Source of the DNA: Leptofilum sp050292445
GTDB taxonomy: Bacteria; Chloroflexota; Anaerolineae; Promineifilales; Promineifilaceae
DNA length: 20,570 nucleotides
Direction of reading: 5' to 3'
Assembly: GCA_050292445.1 (NCBI GenBank)
Contig: JBNKLQ010000093.1
Coordinates: 1-20,570, forward strand
A program made the position numbers and the translations under genes. The notes under the pieces are model-generated. The model worked only from the letters and a program-made list of their open reading frames with translations. It made no database searches and was not told the DNA's origin. The stretch's first letter is position 1; every line of letters starts with the position of its first letter. Positions 1 through 6,169 of this stretch are shown here, in pieces.

Positions 1-30
1 CGATTACCGAACACCGATTACCGATTACCC
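1..30 (+). repeat. Degenerate short tandem repeat (CGATTAC-type) in frame within the oxidoreductase
   Basis: The first 30 bases are built from repeated CGATTACC units (CGATTACCGA, then ACACCGATTA, then CCGATTACCC). They encode a low-complexity stretch of the RLPNTDYRLP type that runs directly into normal protein sequence. It probably extends upstream of the window. Confidence 0.6.
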
Positions 31-1974
31 TTCGATCTGTTCGACCGCTTACTGAAGAACCTCTATGCCGAGTTCACCTTTGAACGTGCGGCTGAGGAGT
101 CTCAAGTTCCTGTCGAACGCATTGCGGAAACTGCGAGATTGGTGGCGAATTGCGACGGCCGTTTAGCTACCCACACCTGGCGCAGCGCCTCGATTGGAAA
201 TTTAGGGGGCTGGCAGGTGGCGCGCTGTTTGTTCTTCCTCAACGTGCTCACCGGCAGCGTGGGCACGCCCGGCGGTGTGAACGCCAACAGCTGGAGCAAA
301 TTTGTGCCCAAGCCGTTCAGCAGCCCGCCCGCTGGCGATACCTGGAACGAGCTGCATCTGCCGCACGAATGGACCTTTGCCCATTACGAAATGAGCTTCC
401 TCCTGCCCCACTTCCTGGAAGAAGGGCGCGGCGACATCGACGTCTACTTCACCCGCGTCTACAACCCAATGTGGATCAATCCCGATGGCTTCATGTGGCT
501 CAAATCGCTGCGCAACGAAGCGCAAATCAAATGCCACGTCGCCCTCACGCCCACCTGGAACGAATCCGCCTGGTTTGCCGACTATGTCCTGCCCATGGGC
601 CATTCCGCCGAGCGGCACGATTTGATGAGCCAGGAAACCCACTCAGGCCAATGGCTGGCTTTCCGCCAACCGGTGCGCCGCGTGGCCATGGAAAAACTGG
701 GCCAAAAGGTAAAACACACCTGGGAAGCCAATCCTGGCGAAGTGTGGGAAGAAAACGAGCTGTGGGTGGAACTGTCCGTGAACATGGACCCGGATGGCAG
801 CCTGGGCATCCGCCAATATTTTGAAAGCCCGTACCGTCCTGGCGAAGTCATCACCCAGGACGAATACCACCAGTGGATTTTTGAGAACAGCGTCCCCGGT
901 CTGCCAGAAACGGCCGTTGCCGAAGGGCTCACCCCGCTGGAATACATGCGCAAATACGGCGTTTTTGAAGTCAAAGCTCACAACTACGTCCCGTATGAAA
1001 AAAAATTGGAGATTGGAGACCGGAGATTGGAGATTAATTCACAATTCACAATTCACGATTCTCATTTCACAATTGACGAAAAAGCGCGCATCCAAAAAGA
1101 TGGCTCTCCAGTCGGCGTTGTTGTCGATGGCCAGCCCAAAGTTGGCGTAGGCACCCCCAGCCGCAAATTAGAGTTCTTTAGCCAAACTATGGTGGATTGG
1201 GGCTGGCCTGAAAAAGATTACACCATCCCCTGGCCGCTGAAGAGCCACGTTCACCCAGACAACATCGACCGCAACAAAGGCGAAATGCTGCTGCTGCCCA
1301 ATTTCCGCCTGCCCACGCTCATCCACACGCGCAGCGCCAATGCTAAGTGGTTATACGAAATCAGCCACAAAAACCCCGTTTGGATGCATCCCAGCGATGC
1401 CCAGCGGCTAGGCGTGGCCACCGGCGACCTCATCCGCGTGGAGACGGAGATTGGCTACTTTGTCGATAAGGTGTGGGTGACCGAAGGCATCAAGCCGGGA
1501 GTGGTGGCCATGAGCCATCATCTGGGCCGCTGGCGGCTGCAAGAGGATGCGGGCGTTAACCCCGGCATGAGCGCGCTGGCCCGCCTGGAGGAAAACGGCG
1601 CGGAGCACAAGCTGAACATCCTCAAGGGCGGCTCGGCCTGGAACACGTTTGATCCAGACACAGACCGCATCTGGTGGAAAGACGTGGGCGTTCACCAAAA
1701 CCTGACCCATGCAGTGCATCCAGACCCGCTCAGCGGGGCGCACTGCTGGCTGCAAAAAGCGATTAGCGTGAGCAAAGCGAAGCCACACGACAAGCACGGC
1801 GACGTGTGGGTGGACACGACCCGGTCGATGCAGGTGTACGAGGAATGGAAGGCGCTCACTAGATCAGCAATGGATACGAGTCCTGATGGCACGAGACGGC
1901 CGTATTGGCTTAAACGGCCGCTCAAACCGATCAAAGAGGCGTATAAACTGCCGAAAAAGCCTTTCGGTCGATAA
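1..1974 (+). CDS. Molybdopterin oxidoreductase, DMSO reductase family, catalytic subunit (5' end outside window)
   Basis: The reading frame is open from base 1, so the gene starts upstream; about 657 codons remain. What is visible is the last part of the Mo-bisMGD catalytic region, with the family-typical stretch LTGSVGTPGGVNANSW near residues 78-93 and ADYVLPMGHSAERHD near residues 193-207. A C-terminal molybdopterin-dinucleotide-binding barrel follows at about residues 430-550 (LPNFRLPTLIHTRSANAKW, then HPSDAQRLGVATGDLIRVET). The N-terminal Fe-S motif, any Tat signal and the Mo ligand are off-window, so the substrate cannot be read. The neighbours (persulfide dioxygenase-like, YeeE/YedE pair, TorD chaperone) suggest a sulfur-compound oxidoreductase, which is inference. 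Two repeat-derived stretches lie in frame: residues 1-10 and residues 336-358. The stop is TAA. Confidence 0.88.
   Translation, partial: RLPNTDYRLPFDLFDRLLKNLYAEFTFERAAEESQVPVERIAETARLVANCDGRLATHTWRSASIGNLGGWQVARCLFFLNVLTGSVGTPGGVNANSWSKFVPKPFSSPPAGDTWNELHLPHEWTFAHYEMSFLLPHFLEEGRGDIDVYFTRVYNPMWINPDGFMWLKSLRNEAQIKCHVALTPTWNESAWFADYVLPMGHSAERHDLMSQETHSGQWLAFRQPVRRVAMEKLGQKVKHTWEANPGEVWEENELWVELSVNMDPDGSLGIRQYFESPYRPGEVITQDEYHQWIFENSVPGLPETAVAEGLTPLEYMRKYGVFEVKAHNYVPYEKKLEIGDRRLEINSQFTIHDSHFTIDEKARIQKDGSPVGVVVDGQPKVGVGTPSRKLEFFSQTMVDWGWPEKDYTIPWPLKSHVHPDNIDRNKGEMLLLPNFRLPTLIHTRSANAKWLYEISHKNPVWMHPSDAQRLGVATGDLIRVETEIGYFVDKVWVTEGIKPGVVAMSHHLGRWRLQEDAGVNPGMSALARLEENGAEHKLNILKGGSAWNTFDPDTDRIWWKDVGVHQNLTHAVHPDPLSGAHCWLQKAISVSKAKPHDKHGDVWVDTTRSMQVYEEWKALTRSAMDTSPDGTRRPYWLKRPLKPIKEAYKLPKKPFGR
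1006..1074 (+). repeat. In-frame short-repeat insertion in the oxidoreductase gene
   Basis: Twenty-three codons are made of two tandem-repeat types: TTGGAGATTGGAGA/CCGGAGATTGGAGATT, then repeated CACAATTCACAATT units. They encode residues 336-358, with LEIGDRRLEI followed by NSQFTIHDSHFTI. The tract is a multiple of three and leaves the frame intact. Flanking protein sequence on both sides resumes a normal oxidoreductase composition. Confidence 0.75.
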
Positions 1975-2048
1975 AATTATTACCAAATCTTTACAATGCC
2001 CTTACATGCTTTTTGTATCAAATTAGTACACTGGTCCTTATTTTGTAA

Positions 2049-2141
2049 GGGTTTGTTCACAAATAATTTTTGTTTAGGAAACGAACCCCAAGGCTTGACC
2101 GTCTACTGAAACTCAAAAGTTAAAAACGGTCAAGCCCTAAG
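2049..2141 (+). repeat. 93-bp structured intergenic element, copy 1
   Basis: This segment matches 19924-20016 at 81 of 93 positions without gaps. Two stem-loops can be drawn. Stem 1 pairs GGGTTTGTT (2049-2057) with AACGAACCC. Stem 2 pairs GGCTTGACCGT with ACGGTCAAGCC (11 perfect pairs) and encloses a small AACT-N4-AGTT hairpin. It ends 22 bases before the ATG of the persulfide dioxygenase-like gene. It could be a cis-acting RNA leader or a dispersed palindromic repeat; no known riboswitch class was recognised. Confidence 0.7.
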
Positions 2142-2163
2142 TCAAGTTAAGGAAGATTCACAC

Positions 2164-3591
2164 ATGTGGTTTGAAACTTTAATTCGAGAAGAGACAGGCT
2201 GTGCCACTTATATGGTCGGCTGTCAACAAACAGGCGAATGTGCCGTGTTCGACCCCCTGTGGGACATCCAACCCTATCTCGACATGGCCAAGCAGAAAAA
2301 GTCTAAAATTCGCTACGTCATTGATTCCCACAGCCACGCCGACCACGTTTCTGGGGCCACATGGCTGGCCGAAGCCACCGGCGCCGAATTGGTTTTGCCG
2401 GAGCTGGCCGACATCACTTACGAAGCCACCCGCGTGAAACATGGCGACATGATTCGCATGGGCGGCGTTGGCCTGGAAGTTGTGCACGTACCGGGCCACC
2501 GCCCAGAGCAAATCAACCTGCTCGTCTACGATTTCCCCCGTGGCGATGAACCGTGGTTCATCCTCACAGCCGATTTTGTGCTGGTTGGCGATGTGGCCCG
2601 GCCAGACCTGGCCCAGGCAGGGGATGAAGGCGCTCCGGTTTTGTTTGATGTCGCCATTCCGCGCTTTTTGAATTTACCCGACCACGTTGAGGTGTATCCC
2701 GGCCATCTAGCCGGGTCTACCTGAGGCCGCGTTACAAGTGGCAAGGTTGCCACTACGGTTGGGTACGAAAGACGCTTCAACGATTCCCTAAAATTCAAAG
2801 ATAAAGCCAAGTTCGTCCGCTTCATGCAGGATGATCAGCCGCTGAAACCGGCCAATATTTTGAACATCGTGGCCACCAATCAGGGGAAACGGCCGTTAAC
2901 CAAACATATTCCCCAAGCGGCCCCTCTCAATGCCAAACAGGTGGCAGAGATGATGGGACAAGGAGCTGTGGTGGTAGACGGCCGTTCCTCGGCAGAATTT
3001 GGCGGAGGCCACATTCCTGGCTCGATTAACGTGCAGCTTTCCAGTGGCGAATTTGAACAGCGTGTCGGGTGGATGACCCCCGACGATGCGCCACTGATTC
3101 TACTCATGAACAGCGAGGAAGAAGCCCAGGAAGCCATTTACAAAATGGCCTTCATTGCCCTGGAAACGCGCGTAGCGGGCTATTTGGTTGGCGGCATTGA
3201 TGCCTGGATGGAAGCAGGCAACCATGCTGAATGCATCCAGCAAATGGACGTTCATGATTTACATCACAAACTGTCGGTTAACGGCCTGCAAGTCCTCGAT
3301 GTACGTGACGCTGAAGAGTGGGATGAAGGACACATTGAAAAGGCCCATTTCTTGCCATTTACCCGCATGGTGCCCCAGCTAACCAGCCCGGCGCAGCTAG
3401 ACACCCTGCCGCTGACAAAAGATCAACACGTGGCGGTCACCTGTGCGACCGGCAAACGCTCCAGCACAGCCATCAGCATCATGAAACGGGAAGGATTCAA
3501 GCATCTCTTTAACGTTACCGGCGGCATGGAAGCCTGGGAAGCGGCTGGCTTCCCCATGCTCGATGGCGAGGGAAACGTCTGCAAAATTTAG
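2164..3591 (+). CDS. CstB-like persulfide dioxygenase/rhodanese with in-frame TGA (candidate selenoprotein)
   Basis: One frame of 475 codons is interrupted only by TGA at 2722-2724 (residue 187). The N-terminal metallo-beta-lactamase domain carries HSHADH (residues 56-61), H112, D137 and H181 as metal ligands. Residues 178-189 read YPGHLAGST-[TGA]-G-R. The family has GHxAGSxCG here, so the TGA replaces a conserved Cys. The frame continues without indels into GYERRF. A first rhodanese-like domain (about 255-355) lacks a catalytic Cys. The second (about 360-470) has the CATGKRS loop with C427. This matches the MBL, pseudo-rhodanese, rhodanese order of CstB, which oxidises persulfides and transfers sulfane sulfur. 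RBS AAGGAAG precedes the ATG. If the TGA is a true stop, the gene is a pseudogene or makes a 186-aa MBL fragment, with a possible restart at the ATG at 2824. Confidence 0.8.
2725..2760 (+). promoter_or_regulatory. SECIS-like stem-loop downstream of in-frame TGA
   Basis: Directly after the TGA, AGTGGC (2737-2742) pairs perfectly with GCCACT (2749-2754) around the six-base loop AAGGTT. A lower stem pairs GGCCG (2725-2729) with CGGTT (2756-2760), leaving a 5'-side bulge. The loop starts 18 bases after the TGA and contains GGU. Known bacterial SECIS elements such as the one in E. coli fdhF have a GGU-containing apical loop at nearly this distance. It could instead be a dispersed hairpin repeat. 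Confidence 0.5.
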
Positions 3592-3604
3592 CCGATTCAC
3601 CATG

Positions 3605-3642
3605 AGATTGGTTCAATCTTCGAGATTGAACCAATCTTTTTT
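3605..3642 (+). terminator. Hairpin terminator (also a short palindromic repeat)
   Basis: AGATTGGTTCAATCT (3605-3619) pairs over 15 perfect base pairs with AGATTGAACCAATCT (3623-3637) across the loop TCG. A run of six T follows. It lies 14 bases after the stop of the persulfide dioxygenase-like gene. The stem is AT-rich for a terminator, so it may be a repeat-type palindrome serving as one. Confidence 0.7.
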
Positions 3643-3703
3643 ACGTACAATACAACAACAACTCGCTTACTGATTTACCCCGAAAAACAAGGAGAGAGAG
3701 AGG

Positions 3704-4192
3704 ATGTTAGCCTGGCTTTTGGAACCCTGGCCCTGGTACGTGTCTGGCCCGTTGATTGGCTTAACCGTGCCGCTTTTACTGCTGTTAACCGGCAAAAACT
3801 TTGGCGTCTCCAGCAGTCTGCGCCACATTGGTGCTGCCTGTTTGCCCAAGTCCAAGCTCCCCTACCTGAGTAATTACAATTGGCGTGAGCACACCCGCAG
3901 CATCGTTTTCGTAGGCGGCATTCTGATTGGCGGCTTTATTGGCAACTTCTTGCTTTCCAGTCAGCCGGGTAATTTCTTGCCTGCCTTTTACGCTTCACCG
4001 CTGGGCGTCATTGGCCTATTTGTTGGTGGCATTTTGATTGGTTTTGGTACCCGGTACGCTGGGGGCTGCACCTCTGGCCATACCATCATGGGTATTTCTG
4101 CCCTGAATCTCGCCAGCCTAGTCGCCACAATTTTCTTTTTTGTTGGTGGACTCATTTCAACCTGGCTCATCCTGCCGCTTTTTTTACCGTAG
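3704..4192 (+). CDS. YeeE/YedE family membrane protein, first half (PmpA-like)
   Basis: This 162-aa protein has about four hydrophobic membrane segments. The family signature GTRYAGGCTSGH has its conserved Cys at residue 122. YeeE/YedE proteins move reduced sulfur species such as thiosulfate across the inner membrane through a relay of conserved Cys residues, and some relatives are linked to selenium. It is half the length of a fused YeeE, and the next gene supplies the other half. A strong purine-rich RBS (AAGGAGAGAGAGAGG) precedes the ATG. Its place after a persulfide dioxygenase-like gene fits sulfane-sulfur handling. The TAG stop overlaps the palindrome at 4192-4213. Confidence 0.88.
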   Translation: MLAWLLEPWPWYVSGPLIGLTVPLLLLLTGKNFGVSSSLRHIGAACLPKSKLPYLSNYNWREHTRSIVFVGGILIGGFIGNFLLSSQPGNFLPAFYASPLGVIGLFVGGILIGFGTRYAGGCTSGHTIMGISALNLASLVATIFFFVGGLISTWLILPLFLP

Positions 4193-4213
4193 GTCAAGTT
4201 TTAAAACTTGACC
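4192..4213. repeat. 22-bp perfect palindrome between the two YeeE/YedE genes
   Basis: The half-site GGTCAAGTTTT is followed immediately by its exact reverse complement. It starts in the last base of the upstream stop codon and ends 17 bases before the next ATG. GGTCAAG/CTTGACC also forms part of stem 2 in the two 93-bp elements. It may be an operator or a dispersed palindrome. There is no T-tract, so a terminator is unlikely. Confidence 0.75.
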
Positions 4214-4230
4214 AACAAAAGGCGTATATC

Positions 4231-4686
4231 ATGAAAAACAAATTGTGGACTTTGTTGATTGGCATTTATTTTGGCATTGTACTCATCAAAACGCAGGTCA
4301 TCTCCTGGTTCCAAATCAACGACATGTTCCTGTTCAAAGACCCTTACATGTACCTGGTTATCAGCTCAGCCATCGCTGTGGGTCTTGTTTCGGTTTTCTT
4401 GATCCGTCGTTTTGAATCACAAACCATTGAAGGGGATGAAATCGTTATTAAGGAACGGCCGTTTCACCCCGGAAATGTTGTCGGTGGCACTATCTTTGGC
4501 ATGGGCTGGGCGATTACGGGTGCCTGTCCAGGACCTATTTATGCCCATCTCGGCGCAGGGACGTTTTTGATGATCTTTACCTTTATCGGCGCACTCACAG
4601 GAATGTATTTGTATGCCTTCTTCCAATCCAGACTACCCCACATCGAATGGGTCCAACTTAAACCTGGCTCAACTGGCGCGCGCTAG
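4231..4686 (+). CDS. YeeE/YedE family membrane protein, second half (PmpB-like)
   Basis: This 151-aa protein has about four membrane segments. The family motif WAITGACPGPIYAHLGAG places the conserved Cys at residue 99. It is the partner of the preceding 162-aa protein, and together they equal one full YeeE-type transporter for reduced sulfur compounds. The preceding gene ends 38 bases upstream, separated by the 22-bp palindrome. The 3' end overlaps the start of the TorD-like gene by 74 bases, which suggests translational coupling. An ACGGCCGT octamer at 4455 encodes the ERP of KERPFHP in a hydrophilic loop. Confidence 0.88.
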   Translation: MKNKLWTLLIGIYFGIVLIKTQVISWFQINDMFLFKDPYMYLVISSAIAVGLVSVFLIRRFESQTIEGDEIVIKERPFHPGNVVGGTIFGMGWAITGACPGPIYAHLGAGTFLMIFTFIGALTGMYLYAFFQSRLPHIEWVQLKPGSTGAR

Positions 4687-5644
4687 AAGCTACAGCTATC
4701 GTTTATTTAGCCAACTTTATTTACGGGGCGTTACGGCCGTTTCCCTGCCCTACGTTCAGCAAATCCCGGAGTTAACGGCCGTTTTGCCCTTGCCGTTTGA
4801 TGCCGATGACGCTGCTGCCAGCCATCACGAACTGTTCCAGTTCAATGTATTTGCCCACGAAAGCTTCTTTTTAAGTGAGGATGGGTTGGTTGGCGGGGAA
4901 AAAACGGCCGTTGTTAATCAACACTATTCCAAACTTGGTTACAAAACAGACAGCACCGACAGTCAAACCGATCAGCTAGGATATGAACTTGCCTGTTTAG
5001 CCTTTTTGGTCAACCAGGAAGCCGACGCCTGGGAAGCAGATTTGCCGTTTTTGGCGGGCGAACTGCGCACCAAACAACGGCAGTTCATGCAAGTGCATCT
5101 GCTCATTTGGGCACCCGCCTGCCTGCTGGCCATCCAAAAGCAAAAAGACCCTTTTTTTGCTGAATTGGCCCAACTGACCCAATCCTTACTGCTGGAACAT
5201 TTTGGTGCTTTGACGGAAACGCCATCGGTGGAAACGGCCGTTTCTACCTCACCCAACTTTCTCCCCCAAACACAAAACATCCTGGCCAACGAAAAAACCG
5301 GCTTCAAAGAGATAGCCAACTTTTTGCTACTGCCCGCACTAAGCGGCATCTACCTCAGCCGGGACAACATCGGGCAGCTAGGGCGGCAATTCGAACTGCC
5401 GCGTGGCTTTGGCAGTCGGGAAATGATGCTGCTGAATTTACTGCGAACGGCCGTACAGTACGACACCCTCCAGCCACTGCTCACCACTCTACAAAAAACC
5501 TGCCGTGACTGGCAAGCCAGTTACCAACAGCTGAGCGACGCTTATCCCCAGACCGTTCCCTTCATCCGCCCCTGGCAAGAACGGGCAGAAGCGACCGAAA
5601 AAATGGTGGCTGAATTGATAGCTTCTTCCACGATTACGGAATAA
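4613..5644 (+). CDS. TorD-family molybdoenzyme chaperone
   Basis: This 343-aa soluble, helix-rich protein opens with ARSYSYRLFSQLYLRG, like the first helix of TorD/DmsD proteins. Around residues 120-140 it has HYSKLGY and then TDQLGYELACLAFL, equivalent to the family PDHLxxELxFL motif. TorD proteins bind the apo catalytic subunit of DMSO-reductase-type enzymes and hold it for cofactor loading and Tat export. The likely client is the molybdopterin oxidoreductase at the left end. The ATG at 4613 is preceded by AGGA at 4599-4602 with good spacing and lies inside the upstream gene. At 343 aa it is longer than the usual 200-odd. Five ACGGCCGT octamers lie inside it, four of them read as TAV in sequences such as VTAVSL and ETAVST. 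Confidence 0.85.
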   Translation: MPSSNPDYPTSNGSNLNLAQLARARSYSYRLFSQLYLRGVTAVSLPYVQQIPELTAVLPLPFDADDAAASHHELFQFNVFAHESFFLSEDGLVGGEKTAVVNQHYSKLGYKTDSTDSQTDQLGYELACLAFLVNQEADAWEADLPFLAGELRTKQRQFMQVHLLIWAPACLLAIQKQKDPFFAELAQLTQSLLLEHFGALTETPSVETAVSTSPNFLPQTQNILANEKTGFKEIANFLLLPALSGIYLSRDNIGQLGRQFELPRGFGSREMMLLNLLRTAVQYDTLQPLLTTLQKTCRDWQASYQQLSDAYPQTVPFIRPWQERAEATEKMVAELIASSTITE

Positions 5645-5682
5645 AAAAAGGGGAACGGCCGTTTCCAACCAATCCCCTCTCC
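5640..5682. terminator. Bidirectional terminator between convergent genes
   Basis: AGGGGA (5649-5654) pairs with TCCCCT (5673-5678). On the minus strand the stem is followed by seven T, serving the gene ending at 5725. On the plus strand CTCCTTTTC follows, serving the TorD-like gene. An ACGGCCGT octamer at 5655 lies between the arms and can form an inner hairpin. Confidence 0.55.
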
Positions 5683-5683
5683 T

Positions 5684-5715
5684 TTTCTTTGTGCAACTCT
5701 GTGGCTCCTCTGTGT
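5684..5715. repeat. Degenerate TTTGTG/CTCTGTG tandem repeat
   Basis: Three degenerate 10-11-base units occur in an intergenic spacer: TTTGTGCAACT, CTGTGGCTCCT and CTGTGTTCCTT. It is the same style of short tandem tract as those found in frame in the oxidoreductase and in uvrA. Confidence 0.45.
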
Positions 5716-5724
5716 TCCTTCTTT

Positions 5725-6093
5725 TTACTCTCTGGGCAGTTTGTATTTGTTATATCGGGTGAAAAAGTCGTGCTCACCGATGAGGGTGGTGAGACGCATA
5801 TGCAGGGGACGGCCGTCTTCAACTTCATAAGCGAGCGTCACCTGGTTGCCAATAATTTCGCGCACCAGCACCCAGTAGGGGATGGTCATCTCTTCTTTGG
5901 GGCGCATTTCGCCATCTTTTGTTTCCTGGCGACCCGCCAACAGCTCATCTAAACGCACAAAATATTTGTCGGCCGCTGGAATAGTATCCAAAATTTCAGC
6001 ACGAAAAATGGCGCGAATAAAGTCACCATCAGGCAGTTTCCAAACAAATTGAACCGGGAACCATTCTCCGGCTGTTCTTTTTGCTTCAGGCAT
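5725..6093 (-). CDS. Hypothetical protein, 122 aa
   Basis: I do not recognise the family. The protein is soluble and mixed charge, with alternating hydrophobic stretches (EWFPVQFVWKLPDGDFIRAIF, then YWVLVREIIGNQVTLAYEV) that suggest a small beta-rich fold. It has no signal peptide, membrane segment or Cys pair. The start ATG at 6093 has no clear Shine-Dalgarno sequence. It lies downstream of the ABC ATPase on the same strand, but a terminator hairpin separates them, so it is probably its own unit. Coding likelihood rests on clean length and composition, good terminators on both sides, and absence of a competing frame. Confidence 0.7.
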   Translation of the reverse strand: MPEAKRTAGEWFPVQFVWKLPDGDFIRAIFRAEILDTIPAADKYFVRLDELLAGRQETKDGEMRPKEEMTIPYWVLVREIIGNQVTLAYEVEDGRPLHMRLTTLIGEHDFFTRYNKYKLPRE

Positions 6094-6113
6094 AGGGAAT
6101 CAAGTTTAAAATG

Positions 6114-6148
6114 AAAAAGCCGCCTCCTATTGAAAAATGGGAGACGGC
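6114..6148 (-). terminator. Terminator downstream of the ABC ATPase gene
   Basis: On the minus strand GCCGTCTCC pairs with GGAGGCGGC (one G-T wobble) and is followed by TTTTT. It lies about 20 bases after the ATPase stop. One arm overlaps an ACGGCCGT octamer (6144-6151). Confidence 0.75.
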
Positions 6149-6169
6149 CGTTTCTACAAAATAATTTAC

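Noticed and set aside
150..824. A 224-aa alternative frame within the oxidoreductase
   Set aside because: Its composition is Arg/Pro/Ala-rich shadow-like, and the other frame has clear family motifs.
1006..1074. A CRISPR array
   Set aside because: The repeats are 7-14 bases, contiguous and translated, with no spacers and no cas genes.
2722..2724. A changed genetic code with TGA read as Trp or Cys throughout
   Set aside because: TGA serves as the normal end of uvrA and of the 201-aa membrane protein in this window.
2724..2824. Treating the persulfide dioxygenase-like gene as two separate genes (186 aa and 255 aa)
   Set aside because: Both parts are in the same frame, the bases between them encode continuous family-like sequence, and no RBS precedes the ATG at 2824.
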